A DNA stretch of 64,000 nt from Lysobacter sp. M2-1 (GCF_022662495.1 NZ_JAKPBU010000001.1:1860001-1924000); one strand, 5' to 3'; numbered from the stretch's first letter, positions 10,996 to 21,847 are shown. The notes: a model not told the origin generated them from the sequence alone. Program-made: numbers and translations.

Positions 10996-11907
10996 ATGCC
11001 CCAGCAGCGCACCCTGAAGAACACCATCCGCGCCACCGGCGTCGGGCTGCATAGCGGGCAGAAGGTCTACATGACATTGCGGCCGGCCGGGATCGACGCC
11101 GGCATCGTGTTCCGCCGCACGGATCTGGATCCGGTGGTCGAGTTGCCCGCGCGCGCCGATCTGGTCACTGAGACAATGTTGTGCACCGGCCTGTCGCAGG
11201 GCGCTGGCAAGGTGATGACGGTCGAGCACCTATTGTCCGCCCTGGCCGGACTGGGCATCGACAATTGCATCGTCGACCTGTCGGCGCCTGAAGTGCCGAT
11301 CATGGACGGCTCGGCCGGCCCGTTCGTGTTCCTGCTGCAGTCGGCGGGCATCCAGGAACAGGCCGCACCCAAGCGTTTCATCCGAATCCGCCAGCCGGTC
11401 GAGGTGCGCGAAGGCGACAAGGTTGCGCGCTTCGAGCCCTACGACGGGTTCAAGCTCGGCTTCACCGTGCAGTTCGACCATCCGGCGATCCCGGCGGCGC
11501 AGTCCCGCGCCGAGGTCGACTTCTCCACCACCACCTATGTCAAGGAAGTCAGCCGCGCACGCACCTTCGGCTTCATGCGCGACCTGGAGTTCATGCGCGA
11601 GCGAAACCTCGGCCTGGGCGGCTCGATGGACAATGCGATCGTGCTCGACGAGTTCCGCGTGCTGAACGAGGACGGGCTGCGCTACGCGGACGAATTCGTG
11701 CGCCACAAGATCCTGGACGCGGTCGGCGATCTGTACCTGGCCGGCCACCCGATCATCGGCGCCTTCGAGGGCTTCAAGTCCGGCCATGCCCTCAACAACA
11801 AGCTGGTCCGCGCCTTGCTGGCCAGCGCCGAGGCCTGGGAAGAGGTGACCTTCCCGCAAGGCGCGCCCGTGCCTGTCGCCTACACCGCGGGCCTGCAGAC
11901 GGCCTGA
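10996..11907 (+). CDS. lpxC: UDP-3-O-acyl-N-acetylglucosamine deacetylase LpxC
   Basis: Zinc deacetylase that catalyses the committed step of lipid A synthesis in the cytoplasm. 303 residues, family-typical. All three zinc ligands are in register with the Pseudomonas enzyme: His78 in [10 protein letters not shown], and His237 and Asp241 in [11 protein letters not shown]. The N-terminal [16 protein letters not shown] is typical. It is separated from ftsZ by hairpins and a dispersed repeat, so it probably also has its own promoter. Confidence 0.97.
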   Translation: MPQQRTLKNTIRATGVGLHSGQKVYMTLRPAGIDAGIVFRRTDLDPVVELPARADLVTETMLCTGLSQGAGKVMTVEHLLSALAGLGIDNCIVDLSAPEVPIMDGSAGPFVFLLQSAGIQEQAAPKRFIRIRQPVEVREGDKVARFEPYDGFKLGFTVQFDHPAIPAAQSRAEVDFSTTTYVKEVSRARTFGFMRDLEFMRERNLGLGGSMDNAIVLDEFRVLNEDGLRYADEFVRHKILDAVGDLYLAGHPIIGAFEGFKSGHALNNKLVRALLASAEAWEEVTFPQGAPVPVAYTAGLQTA

Positions 11908-11935
11908 ACGCAAACCGCCGGGCGATGGTGTAAAT

Positions 11936-11957
11936 AACGAAATTCTAACATTTCGTT
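11936..11957. repeat. AT-rich perfect inverted repeat between lpxC and dciA
   Basis: AACGAAAT and ATTTCGTT, 8 bp each with a 6-base spacer, inside a locally AT-rich stretch (about 11925-11990) that stands out in this GC-rich region. It lies between the convergent 3' ends of lpxC and dciA. It could be a protein-binding site or a weak bidirectional terminator; the sequence does not decide which. Confidence 0.45.
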
Positions 11958-12067
11958 AGCGAAATATAAGCGATCTATTAACCCTTCACGCACCCTTGAC
12001 CGGTAGCATGCCGCGTCCGCTGTCGGATGGCCGCGTCCAAACGGAACTTTGGGGAGGTTGCGGCCAG

Positions 12068-12439
12068 TCAGTCGGAATCGCGTCCGGTCGGTGATGTGCG
12101 CCCGTGCTGCGAGTCGTCCAGGCTCGCGAGCGCCGCATCAAGCGCCTGGCGCGCCGACGCCGACATCGGTTCGGCCCGTTGCCGTGCAGGTCCTGTGGCC
12201 TGCGCGGGTGGACGTCCCACCCGGACGACCAAGGTGGTCACCTGCAGCCCGAGGGAGCGGGCAGCGTCGAGCAGTTGCGGTCCGGCCATGCGCAGTTTCG
12301 CGTGCCAGACCGGGGCGTCGACGATGAAAACGAGCCGGTCGCGATCCACGTTCGCCAGCTGCGCATGCGCGGCCAGCGGCGGCGACAGGCAGGTACGCAA
12401 TCGCTGGTCCAGAGCGTCGAGCCAAAGCGCACGCCGCAC
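12068..12439 (-). CDS. dciA: DciA-type helicase loader (DUF721)
   Basis: DUF721 protein related to DciA, the loader of the DnaB replicative helicase in bacteria lacking DnaC. The visible 123 residues carry the family core: LDQRLRTCLSPPLAAHAQLANV, then DAPVWHAKLRMAGPQLL. The interval given begins at the first ordinary start, a GTG at 12439 without a ribosome site. The frame stays open upstream to 12580 and encodes QQALDALL...GDPVRRALW, which looks like the true N-terminus of the family. No ATG, GTG or TTG occurs there. An ATC at 12547 lies 7 bases after GGAG and may be the real start. It is head-to-head with the M23 gene. Confidence 0.78.
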   Translation of the reverse strand: MRRALWLDALDQRLRTCLSPPLAAHAQLANVDRDRLVFIVDAPVWHAKLRMAGPQLLDAARSLGLQVTTLVVRVGRPPAQATGPARQRAEPMSASARQALDAALASLDDSQHGRTSPTGRDSD

Positions 12440-12545
12440 GGGATCACCGGCGGCACCCAGCAGCAGCGCGTCGAGCGCCTGCTGCGGCTGCCCCGGGCTT
12501 TTCGGCCCAGACCCGGCGCCAGATGAATCGGATGACGATATCGCG

Positions 12546-13460
12546 ATGAGAAAACTCCACCAGGCCTTGCAGAACTTCGGTCACAGGTTCACCCGCCTGG
12601 GCCAGCATGTCTACGGTTCGGCCTTCTGCAACCCTGCGGTCGCCAGCGTGCTACTGGTCGCGGTGGGCATTGCCGCCGGCGCCGGGCTGCGCGATACGGT
12701 CGGCTTCGCCGAGCATGCGCGCCTCGCGGCCCGCGCCGCGCAGCAGGCCGGGCAGATCGATGCCGCCCAGCGCGAGGTCAACGCCCTGGCCGCGCGCCTG
12801 GGAGAGCTGCAGGCCCAGGCCAACCGCCTCAACGCACTCGGCGAGCGCCTGACCCAGGCAGGCCAGCTGGGCGACGGGGAATTCGATTTCGACAAGCCGG
12901 TGGCGATCGGCGGCGATGGCCCGGTGCGCGACATGGCGCCGGGCGAACTGCGCGCCGGCATGGCCGCACTGCAAACCCAGTTCAGCGCGTCGGGCCGGCA
13001 GCTGTCGGTGCTCGAGTCGCTGCTGTTCAACCGCAAGCTCGAAGCCGACGCGACGCCCTCGCGGGCGCCGGTGGCGCACAGCTACATCACCTCCGGCTTC
13101 GGCGGCCGTGCCGATCCGTTCGGCGGCGGCAGCCAGTACCACAAGGGCATCGACTTCGACGCCAACACCGGCGATGCGGTGGTGGCGGTCGCCGACGGCG
13201 TGGTCAGCTATTCGGGCCGGCGCAGCGGCTACGGCAACGTGGTCGAAGTCGACCACGGCAATGGCTACGTCACCCGCTACGCGCACAACTCACGGCTACT
13301 GGTCCAGGTCGGGCAGCTCGTGCGGGTCGGGCAGGAGCTGGCGAAGGCCGGCTCCACCGGGCGTTCCACCGGCGCGCACGTGCATTTCGAGGTCTGGGAG
13401 AACGGGCGCGTGGTCAATCCGCGCAAGTTCCTCGGTCAGCAGGGCTTCAAGCGCGCGTAG
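12546..13460 (+). CDS. M23-family murein endopeptidase with membrane anchor
   Basis: LytM/M23 metallopeptidase, probably periplasmic and anchored in the inner membrane, cutting or regulating peptidoglycan. 304 residues from the ATG at 12546: a membrane segment at about residues 34-52, a coiled coil at about 60-105, then an M23 domain with both zinc motifs (His199 and Asp203 in HKGID; His278 and His280 in GAHVHFE). The frame upstream to 12027 is open only because it lies opposite dciA. A position next to secA is common in this family of bacteria. Confidence 0.9.
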   Translation: MRKLHQALQNFGHRFTRLGQHVYGSAFCNPAVASVLLVAVGIAAGAGLRDTVGFAEHARLAARAAQQAGQIDAAQREVNALAARLGELQAQANRLNALGERLTQAGQLGDGEFDFDKPVAIGGDGPVRDMAPGELRAGMAALQTQFSASGRQLSVLESLLFNRKLEADATPSRAPVAHSYITSGFGGRADPFGGGSQYHKGIDFDANTGDAVVAVADGVVSYSGRRSGYGNVVEVDHGNGYVTRYAHNSRLLVQVGQLVRVGQELAKAGSTGRSTGAHVHFEVWENGRVVNPRKFLGQQGFKRA

Positions 13461-13466
13461 AGCCTG

Positions 13467-13485
13467 CCCCGGACCAGATCCGGGG
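13467..13485. terminator. hairpin after the M23 gene
   Basis: Perfect 7-bp stem CCCCGGA/TCCGGGG with a 5-base loop, beginning 7 bases after the M23 stop. There is no T-tract, so it may be a repeat or a Rho-type pause rather than an intrinsic terminator. Confidence 0.4.
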
Positions 13486-13599
13486 TCGGGGCTACGTTCC
13501 CGACGCGCGGGATATCCGGCATTGCCCGGGCGGCCCGGTCGCAGCCGCCTTGATACCCTGCGCAGGCGTCTCCAAGTACAATCGCGCGTTGCCAAAGAA

Positions 13600-13620
13600 G
13601 GGCGCCCAGCGCCCTTTTTT
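13600..13620 (+). terminator. strong intrinsic terminator in the secA leader
   Basis: GGGCGC-CCA-GCGCCC followed directly by six T residues, a classic Rho-independent terminator, ending 58 bases before the secA ATG. It can end M23 transcripts. If secA is transcribed from upstream of it, it would act as an attenuator. Confidence 0.8.
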
Positions 13621-13678
13621 ATTTGTCGCGGAGACCGCGCCGTGCCGCGTCCCGCCCTCTCCAGGATCCGCCGCCTCC

Positions 13679-16420
<2,742 letters not shown>

Positions 16421-16425
16421 GAGCC

Positions 16426-16563
16426 GGGAATCGGGATCCGGGATTCGTGAAAGTCAAAAGCAGTCGATCCGAGCGTGGCGAGCATTCTGATTCGTCGAGC
16501 AGCCCGGCGACGAAGCAGCAGACGCGCCCTGACGAATCCTCAATCCCGAATCCCCAATCCCAT
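16426..16563. repeat. inverted GGGAATCGGGAT-type repeat element
   Basis: Left arm GGGAATCGGGATCCGGGATT (from 16426) and right arm CAATCCCGAATCCCCAATCC (from 16542) are inverted copies about 20-25 bases long, separated by about 90 bases. This looks like a small dispersed intergenic element between secA and the Nudix gene. It contains the only ordinary start codon available to the downstream gene. Confidence 0.6.
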
Positions 16564-17496
16564 CGCCTGATCCACGTCGTCGCCGGTGTCATCACCGATC
16601 CGCGCGGGCGGATCCTGCTGGCCCGGCGTACGCGCGGACGCGATCTGGCGGGGCTGTGGGAGTTCCCCGGTGGCAAGGTCGATCCCGGCGAGACGCCCGA
16701 ACAGGCGCTGACGCGCGAACTGCGCGAGGAGCTCGGCATCGAGGTCCGGATCGGCACGCCGGTGATCGCGGTGCCGCACCGCTATCCGCACAAGCGCCTG
16801 CGGCTGGACGTGCGCCAGATCGCCGGCTATCGCGGTACGCCCAAGGGTCTGGACGGACAGGCGCTGGCCTGGGTGCCGCCGCCCAAGCTCAGCAGCTATC
16901 CGATGCCGGCGGCCGACCGCCCCGTGGTCGCGGCGCTGCAGCAGCCGGATCGCTATCTGGTGACGCCGTCCCCGGGCGATGACGATGCGGCCTGGCTCGA
17001 CCGCCTGCAGCGCGCACTGCACAGCGGCGTCGGCCGCGTCCAGCTGCGCCATGCCGGCACCGATGCGCCGCGCTGGGCCGCGCTGTGCGCGCGCGCCGTC
17101 GGGCTGTGCCGCACCGCCGGGGTCGAGGTCCTGATCAACGCCGACATCGCCCTGGCCTCGGCGCTGGGCACGGGCGTGCATCTGCGCGCCGCGCAGCTGG
17201 CTGCACTGCCGCAGCGCCCGCTGCCTGCCGGCCAGCTGGTGGCGGCCTCCTGCCACGACCTGGACGAACTACGCCACGCCGAGCGCCTGGGCTGCGACTT
17301 CGCCGTGGTCGGCCCCTTGCGCGAAACGGCTTCGCATCCCGGCATCGCCGGCATCGGCTGGCCCGCCTTCGCCGCCCTGCGCGAACACGCCTCGCTCCCG
17401 CTCTATGCGATCGGCGGCCTCACCCCCGCAGACCTGGCCGAAGCCCGAGCGCACGGCGCCCAGGGCATCGCCGCCATTCGCGGCTTGTGGGGGTAA
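16447..17496 (+). CDS. Nudix hydrolase fused to a ThiE/TenI-like domain
   Basis: Two-domain protein: an N-terminal MutT-like Nudix domain (VAGVITDPRGRILLARR, then a complete Nudix box from GGKVDPGETPEQ through RELREELGI) and a C-terminal thiamine-phosphate-synthase-like barrel (VQLRHAG; DFAVVGPLRETASHPG; YAIGGLTPADL; GAQGIAAIRGLW). The Nudix part probably clears oxidised nucleotides such as 8-oxo-dGTP; the role of the ThiE-like part is unknown. The fusion is common after secA in this lineage. The only ordinary start before the Nudix domain is a GTG at 16447 inside a repeat element, so the first 35 or so residues are doubtful. Confidence 0.85.
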   Translation: MKVKSSRSERGEHSDSSSSPATKQQTRPDESSIPNPQSHRLIHVVAGVITDPRGRILLARRTRGRDLAGLWEFPGGKVDPGETPEQALTRELREELGIEVRIGTPVIAVPHRYPHKRLRLDVRQIAGYRGTPKGLDGQALAWVPPPKLSSYPMPAADRPVVAALQQPDRYLVTPSPGDDDAAWLDRLQRALHSGVGRVQLRHAGTDAPRWAALCARAVGLCRTAGVEVLINADIALASALGTGVHLRAAQLAALPQRPLPAGQLVAASCHDLDELRHAERLGCDFAVVGPLRETASHPGIAGIGWPAFAALREHASLPLYAIGGLTPADLAEARAHGAQGIAAIRGLWG

Positions 17497-17536
17497 TTCG
17501 GGCCACGCCCGACGTCGCGACCATCGTCTGATCGAC

Positions 17537-17709
17537 GCAGGTCGGGCCTACGCGCCCGACGTTGCGGCCATCCAGCTTCTCGACGTAGGTCGGGCCTACG
17601 CGCCCGACGTTGCGGCCATCCAGCTTCTCGATGTAGGTCGGGCCGATGCGCCCGACGTTGTGGCCTTCCGGCTTCTCGACGTAGGTCGGGCCTATGTGCC
17701 CGACGTCGG
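17537..17709 (+). repeat. 48-bp tandem array of REP hairpins
   Basis: Four units with an exact 48-base period (hairpins begin at 17541, 17589, 17637 and 17685). Each carries a GTAG-like tetranucleotide followed by a GTCGGGC...GCCCGAC stem, with spacer GTTGCGGCCATCCAGCTTCTCGA. The units differ by a few substitutions. The stop codon of the RAYT gene lies inside the last hairpin. The layout matches REP elements processed by RAYT transposases. Confidence 0.88.
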
Positions 17710-18219
17710 ACCGCCACGCCACGGCATGTGGTCCCAATCCTCTGGCGGGATCGCACCCCAATCACATCGGTAAACGCCACGTGCCACCCACTGCGACAGG
17801 CTCGACCACGGCCAGTCGCCGGCATGCGTCACCAGTCCGTGCTTGACTGGGTTGAAATGCAGGTAATCAAGATGACGCCGAAAATCGTCGGCATCGCGAA
17901 TCACATGGTCGAAATATCGGCGTTGCCAGAGACGTTCGCCAGGATGCAGTGGCCGCCATCGCGAAAGCACCGCGCGCTTGAAGCTTCCCACTAGCATCGG
18001 TACTCGTGTTGCCCCGCAAGGGCACAGGAGCAGATGCAGATGGTCCTCCAGCACAACATGACCGTAGTGCCGAAACGGATGCCAGGACCTTACGGATTGC
18101 AGCGCGTCTAGGACTTGCCCACACACTTCGGGTGGCCGAAACCAAGGGGTGCGGTCATTGCACGCCAAAGTGAGGAATACGATCTGTCCGGCGGAGAAAT
18201 AGCGACGATAGCGAGGCAT
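17692..18219 (-). CDS. REP-associated tyrosine transposase (RAYT)
   Basis: Single-copy, domesticated IS200/IS605-like Y1 transposase that recognises REP hairpins. 175 residues from the ATG at 18219, matching the usual MPRYRR start. The HUH motif is HLH at residues 60-62 (VLEDHLHLLL) and the likely catalytic tyrosine is Tyr119 in HLDYLHFNPVKHGLV. REP hairpins flank both ends: the 48-bp array downstream and three copies upstream. The longer open frame to 18309 lies within a REP and is not coding. Key residues are intact, so the gene may be active. Confidence 0.92.
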   Translation of the reverse strand: MPRYRRYFSAGQIVFLTLACNDRTPWFRPPEVCGQVLDALQSVRSWHPFRHYGHVVLEDHLHLLLCPCGATRVPMLVGSFKRAVLSRWRPLHPGERLWQRRYFDHVIRDADDFRRHLDYLHFNPVKHGLVTHAGDWPWSSLSQWVARGVYRCDWGAIPPEDWDHMPWRGGPTSGT

Positions 18220-18298
18220 GTCGCAAGCGTCCGCTACTGATCGGCCTCGCGCGATCGGGAAATGTCTAGAAATCTCTCGGAAGAATCCCGAATCGGGC

Positions 18299-18322
18299 GT
18301 CGGGGGCATAGCCCCGACCTAC
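18299..18322 (-). repeat. REP hairpin, inverted orientation
   Basis: GTCGGGGGCATAGCCCCGAC followed by CTAC; on the minus strand it reads GTAG plus a GTCGGGG...CCCCGAC hairpin. It lies 80 bases upstream of the RAYT start. Confidence 0.85.
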
Positions 18323-18364
18323 GCATGGAGGCGCGCCACGCGCGGTTACGGCATGGGGACGAGG

Positions 18365-18388
18365 GTAGGTCGGGCCTACGTGCCCGAC
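18365..18388 (+). repeat. REP hairpin, direct orientation
   Basis: GTAG followed by a GTCGGGC...GCCCGAC stem, same strand as the 48-bp array. Together with the inverted copy at 18299 it forms a head-to-head REP pair. Confidence 0.85.
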
Positions 18389-18474
18389 GGGGTCGTGCGA
18401 TTGACAATATCCGCTTCGGGCGACGGAGCCTGGGCCCAGCAGCGATTGCTACCGGCCGTGCATCTCGCGCGAGC

Positions 18475-18494
18475 ATCGGGGGCATAGCCCCGAC
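18475..18494 (-). repeat. REP hairpin lacking the GTAG tetranucleotide
   Basis: ATCGGGGGCATAGCCCCGAC, nearly identical to the hairpin at 18299, but followed by CCGC instead of CTAC. It lies 24 bases from the coaE stop. Confidence 0.75.
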
Positions 18495-18517
18495 CCGCGC
18501 ATCGCTACACACGGTTC

Positions 18518-19138
18518 TCAGGAGGCAGCCATCGCCGCGAAGGCCAGATACCGCCGGTGCAGGGCTTCGACGTGGGCATCGAGGTCGTCGAGCACGCCGT
18601 CGTTGACGATGATGTCGTCGGCGATGGCCAGGCGTTGGGCGCGCGTGGCTTGCGCGGCGATCATCTTGCGAGCCAGGTCGGCATCGACCCGGTCGCGGGC
18701 CATGACCCGTTCGGCCTGCACGGCTTCGGGCACGTCCACCAGCAGGATCCGGTCGAGCCACGGGTATGCGTTCCGCCCGCCGCCCTCGGTGAGCAGCGGA
18801 ATCGCGGCAATCGCATAGGCGCCGGGCGCGGTCGCGCATTGCCCCTGCAGCTGGGCGCGCACCCGCGGATGCACGATCGCCTCCAGGCGTTTGCGCGCAT
18901 CGACATCGTCGAACACCAGTCGCCGCATCGCGCCACGGTCCAGTGCCCCGTCGGCCAGCAGTACCTGTGGGCCGAACGTGGCGACCACTTCGGCAAGGCC
19001 CTCACTGCCGGGCTCGACGGCTGCGCGCGCCGCCACGTCCGCGTCGGCGACGGTGACGCCCAGCGCCGCGAATCGAAGCGCTACCTCGCTCTTGCCCGAG
19101 GCGACGCCGCCGGTGAGGCCGATGATGTAATCGCTCAT
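18518..19138 (-). CDS. coaE: dephospho-CoA kinase
   Basis: Last step of coenzyme A synthesis, phosphorylating dephospho-CoA. The ATG at 19138 gives 206 residues, family-typical; the frame continues upstream only because the 129-bp tandem repeats contain no stops. The P-loop GGVASGKS is at residues 10-17; DADVAAR and the lid region follow. The gene is usually next to pilD in pseudomonads and xanthomonads, as here, on the same strand. Confidence 0.95.
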   Translation of the reverse strand: MSDYIIGLTGGVASGKSEVALRFAALGVTVADADVAARAAVEPGSEGLAEVVATFGPQVLLADGALDRGAMRRLVFDDVDARKRLEAIVHPRVRAQLQGQCATAPGAYAIAAIPLLTEGGGRNAYPWLDRILLVDVPEAVQAERVMARDRVDADLARKMIAAQATRAQRLAIADDIIVNDGVLDDLDAHVEALHRRYLAFAAMAAS

Positions 19139-19149
19139 CCCGAGATTAT

Positions 19150-19494
19150 GTAGGAGCGCCGCTTCGGCGCGACCGGGGATTCCGGTTGGCAGGAACGTCC
19201 GGTTGATCCGGTCGCGCCTGAGAGGCGCTCCTACAAGGGCCCTGACGGCGCCGCAGTGTTCGAAGTGGCGACGTTCCTGTAGGAGCGCCGCTTCGGCGCG
19301 ACCAAGGTTTCCGGTTGGCAGGAACGTCCGGTTGATCCGGTCGCGCCTGAGAGGCGCTCTTACAAGGGCCCTGACGGCGCCGCAGTGTTCGAAGTGGCGA
19401 CGTTCCTGTAGGAGCGCCGCTTCGGCGCGGCCAAGGTTTCCGGTTGGCACGAACACCCGGTTGATCCGGTCGCGCCTGGGAGGCGCTCCTACAA
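19150..19494. repeat. three tandem 129-bp units of family A hairpin repeats
   Basis: Units begin at 19150, 19279 and 19408 with exact 129-base spacing. Each starts GTAGGAGCGCCGCTTCGGCG (stem GCGCCG/CGGCGC), contains an oppositely oriented GGTCGCGCCTGAGAGGCGCT...CTAC end, then a spacer. The third unit is partial and diverged. The period is a multiple of 3, so long spurious frames run through it. It fills most of the coaE-pilD gap (19139-19549); nothing else was seen there. Confidence 0.9.
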
Positions 19495-19549
19495 CGGGCG
19501 TCAGGCATGTGGGTGTCCGTTCGGCCCCGGATCGAGTCCGCGGCAGGCT

Positions 19550-20413
19550 CTACCGCAACCCGGCGAAGCGCAGATAGACGTCGATCATCTGCCCGCCCCA
19601 CATGAAGACGATCCAGCCGGCCACGGCCAGATACGGCCCGAACGGAATCGGTGTGGCGCGGTCGCGGCCCTTCATCGCCAGCCAGATCGAGCCGATGATC
19701 GCGCCCACCAGCGAGGACATCAGGATCGTCGGCAGGATCCCCTGCAGCCCGGTCCAGGCGCCCAGCGCGGCCAGCAATTTGAAGTCGCCGTGCCCCATGC
19801 CTTCCTTGCCGGTGATCTGCTTGAACAGCCACCACACCGACCACAGGCTCACGTACCCGGCGATCACGCCCAGCAGGGCCGGCTTCACCGGCATGTACAG
19901 ACTGTCGCTGGCCGCGATCAGGCCCAGCCACAGCAGCGGCAGGGTCAGCTGGTCGGGTAGCAGCTGGGTGCGCAGGTCGATCCCAGCCAGCGCAATGAGA
20001 AAGCAGGTCAGCACGATCGCACCGAACCCCTGCCAGCCGAAGCCGAAGCGCCACACGCAGGCCACCACCAGCAGCATTGTCAGCAGTTCCACCAGCGGGT
20101 ACTGCACGGACACGGGCGCGCCGCAGTGCCGGCACTTGCCGCGCTGGATCAGCCAGCTGAGCAGCGGGATGTTCTCGTACCAGGACAGCTGCGCCTTGCA
20201 ATGGGGGCAGTGCGAGCGCTCCACCACGATGCCCGGCGGCGGCGGATCGTACAGCTCCGGCTCGCCCAGCATCTCGCGGCTGTCGCGCTTCCATTGCCAT
20301 TCCAGCCGGCGCGGCATGCGCAGAATCACCACGTTGAGGAAGCTGCCCAGCGCCGCGCCGAACACGGCCGCGGCGGGGTACCCCAGTGCGGGGTTCTGAT
20401 CAAGAAACGCCAT
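19550..20413 (-). CDS. pilD: type IV prepilin peptidase / N-methyltransferase
   Basis: Inner-membrane aspartyl protease that removes the PilA leader peptide and methylates the new N-terminus. 287 residues. The N-terminal domain has two Cys pairs (Cys69/72 in CPHC, Cys94/97 in CRHC). The catalytic aspartates are Asp146 in AGIDLRTQLLPD and Asp210 in the GMGHGDFK motif. About eight membrane segments. It follows pilC with a 56-base gap and probably also serves type II secretion pseudopilins. Confidence 0.96.
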   Translation of the reverse strand: MAFLDQNPALGYPAAAVFGAALGSFLNVVILRMPRRLEWQWKRDSREMLGEPELYDPPPPGIVVERSHCPHCKAQLSWYENIPLLSWLIQRGKCRHCGAPVSVQYPLVELLTMLLVVACVWRFGFGWQGFGAIVLTCFLIALAGIDLRTQLLPDQLTLPLLWLGLIAASDSLYMPVKPALLGVIAGYVSLWSVWWLFKQITGKEGMGHGDFKLLAALGAWTGLQGILPTILMSSLVGAIIGSIWLAMKGRDRATPIPFGPYLAVAGWIVFMWGGQMIDVYLRFAGLR

Positions 20414-20421
20414 CTAGTTCT

Positions 20422-20445
20422 CCCTTCCTCGCGCGCGGGGAAGGG
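20422..20445. repeat. hairpin between pilC and pilD
   Basis: CCCTTCC...GGAAGGG, a 7-bp stem with a 10-base GC-rich loop, followed by GCCGGGGTGGGGGCGGG. It resembles the CTCTCCC/GGGAGAG repeats common between genes of xanthomonads. It may also tune pilC/pilD expression. Confidence 0.4.
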
Positions 20446-20469
20446 CCGGGGTGGGGGCGGGCACCCGCC

Positions 20470-21744
20470 TCAACCGACCGTCGCCGCCAGCTTGAAGATC
20501 GGCAGGTACATCGCGATCACGATCGCGCCCACCAGGGTGCCGATGATCACCATCACCATCGGCTCGATCAGGCTGCTCAGCGCGTCGACCGCGTTGTTGA
20601 CTTCCTGCTCGTAGAACTCGGCCACCTTGAACAGCATGGCATCGAGCGCGCCGGCCTCCTCGCCGATCGACGTCATCTGCACCACCATGTGCGGGAACAG
20701 GTTGACCTGCTTCATCGCAACGTTAACCGGGTAGCCCACGGCGATGTCGTCGCGCATGCGCAGCACCGCCTGCTCGTAGACGCGGTTGCCGCAGGCGCCG
20801 GCGACGCTGTCCATGGCTTCCACCAGCGGCACGCCGGCCTTGAAGCTCACCGCCAGCGTGCGCGAGAAGCGCGCGATCGACGAGTGGTGCAGCACCTGTC
20901 CGATGATCGGCAACTTCAGCAGCAGGCGATCGATGGTGTAACGCATCTTCGGCGAGCGCTTGTAGAAGTAAATGAAGACGGCGAACGCGCCGATCGCAGC
21001 GAACAGCACCAGCCACCAGAACTTCACGAACAGCTCGGAAATGCCGAATACGAGGCTGGTAAATGCAGGCAGATCGGCGCCGTAATCGGAAAAAGCGTCC
21101 TTGAAGGTCGGCACCACGAAGATCATCAGGATCGCGCAGACGATGATCGCCACCGCAATGATCGTGGTCGGATAGAACAGCGCCTTCTTGATCTTGCCCT
21201 TGATGGTCTCGATGTTTTCCTTGTAGGTGGCAATGGTCTCCAGGATCGTTTCCAGCACGCCTGCGGACTCGCCCGCGCGCACCAGGTTGCGATACAGGTC
21301 GTCGAACTGGATGGGATGTTTGCTCAACGCCTCGTAGATCGAGGAGCCGCCCTCGATCTCCAGCCGCAGGCTGTCCACCATCGCCTTCATCTTGGGATTC
21401 TTCTGGCCATTGCCGATGATCTCCAGCGACTGGATCAGCGGCACGCCGGATTTCATCATCGTCGCCAGCTGGCGGCTGAAGACCGCGATGTCCTTAGCCG
21501 AGATCTTCTTGCCGGCACCGCCGAACAGCGGCTTGGGCTTGGTCTTGACCACCGTGGGGTTGATGCCCTGGCGGCGCAGCTCGGCCCGCACCAGATTGGC
21601 GCTCTTGGCCTGCTGCTCGCCCTTCATCTTGACACCGCGCTTGTCGGTGCCCTCCCAGACGTACATGTCCAGGGTCACCCCGGCGCGCGCCGTGCCGACG
21701 GCGGCCTTGGTGGTCTTCTTGGCGACGGTGCGGCTCACGGCCAT
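20470..21744 (-). CDS. pilC: type IV pilus inner-membrane platform protein PilC
   Basis: Platform protein that couples the PilB/PilT motors to pilin assembly. 424 residues, with two type II secretion F domains (about residues 80-200 and 285-405), membrane segments near 185, 230 and 395, and typical segments such as FSRQLATMMKSGVPLIQSLEII and ARFSRTLAVSFKAGVPLVEAMD. The gene lies between pilB and pilD on the same strand. A 271-base repeat-filled gap separates it from pilB, so it may need its own promoter. Confidence 0.95.
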   Translation of the reverse strand: MAVSRTVAKKTTKAAVGTARAGVTLDMYVWEGTDKRGVKMKGEQQAKSANLVRAELRRQGINPTVVKTKPKPLFGGAGKKISAKDIAVFSRQLATMMKSGVPLIQSLEIIGNGQKNPKMKAMVDSLRLEIEGGSSIYEALSKHPIQFDDLYRNLVRAGESAGVLETILETIATYKENIETIKGKIKKALFYPTTIIAVAIIVCAILMIFVVPTFKDAFSDYGADLPAFTSLVFGISELFVKFWWLVLFAAIGAFAVFIYFYKRSPKMRYTIDRLLLKLPIIGQVLHHSSIARFSRTLAVSFKAGVPLVEAMDSVAGACGNRVYEQAVLRMRDDIAVGYPVNVAMKQVNLFPHMVVQMTSIGEEAGALDAMLFKVAEFYEQEVNNAVDALSSLIEPMVMVIIGTLVGAIVIAMYLPIFKLAATVG

Positions 21745-21847
21745 GATCGATCTCCCGCGGCGGCTCCCCAGCCGGCGCTCATGTCCCGCATCCTAGTGCG
21801 TTTGCGGGCAAAAGTGAAAATTGCGTTCGTGACGCCCCGCTCATTCC

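Noticed and set aside
12027-12545. N-terminal 173 residues of a frame continuous with the M23 gene
   Set aside because: Ser/Arg/Ala-rich shadow of dciA on the other strand; the M23 protein has a normal start at 12546.
13550-13582. TTGATA and TACAAT as a definite secA promoter
   Set aside because: The spacing is 21 bases, too long for a normal sigma-70 promoter; it is mentioned only as a possibility in the leader finding.
17537-17709. CRISPR-like array of regular repeats
   Set aside because: Repeat and spacer are both conserved in each 48-bp unit, so there are no unique spacers, and no cas genes are present; it is a REP tandem array.
19139-19456. Long open frames through the 129-bp tandem repeats, on both strands
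   Set aside because: The period is a multiple of 3 and the unit lacks stops, giving repeated peptides that are artefacts of the repeat.
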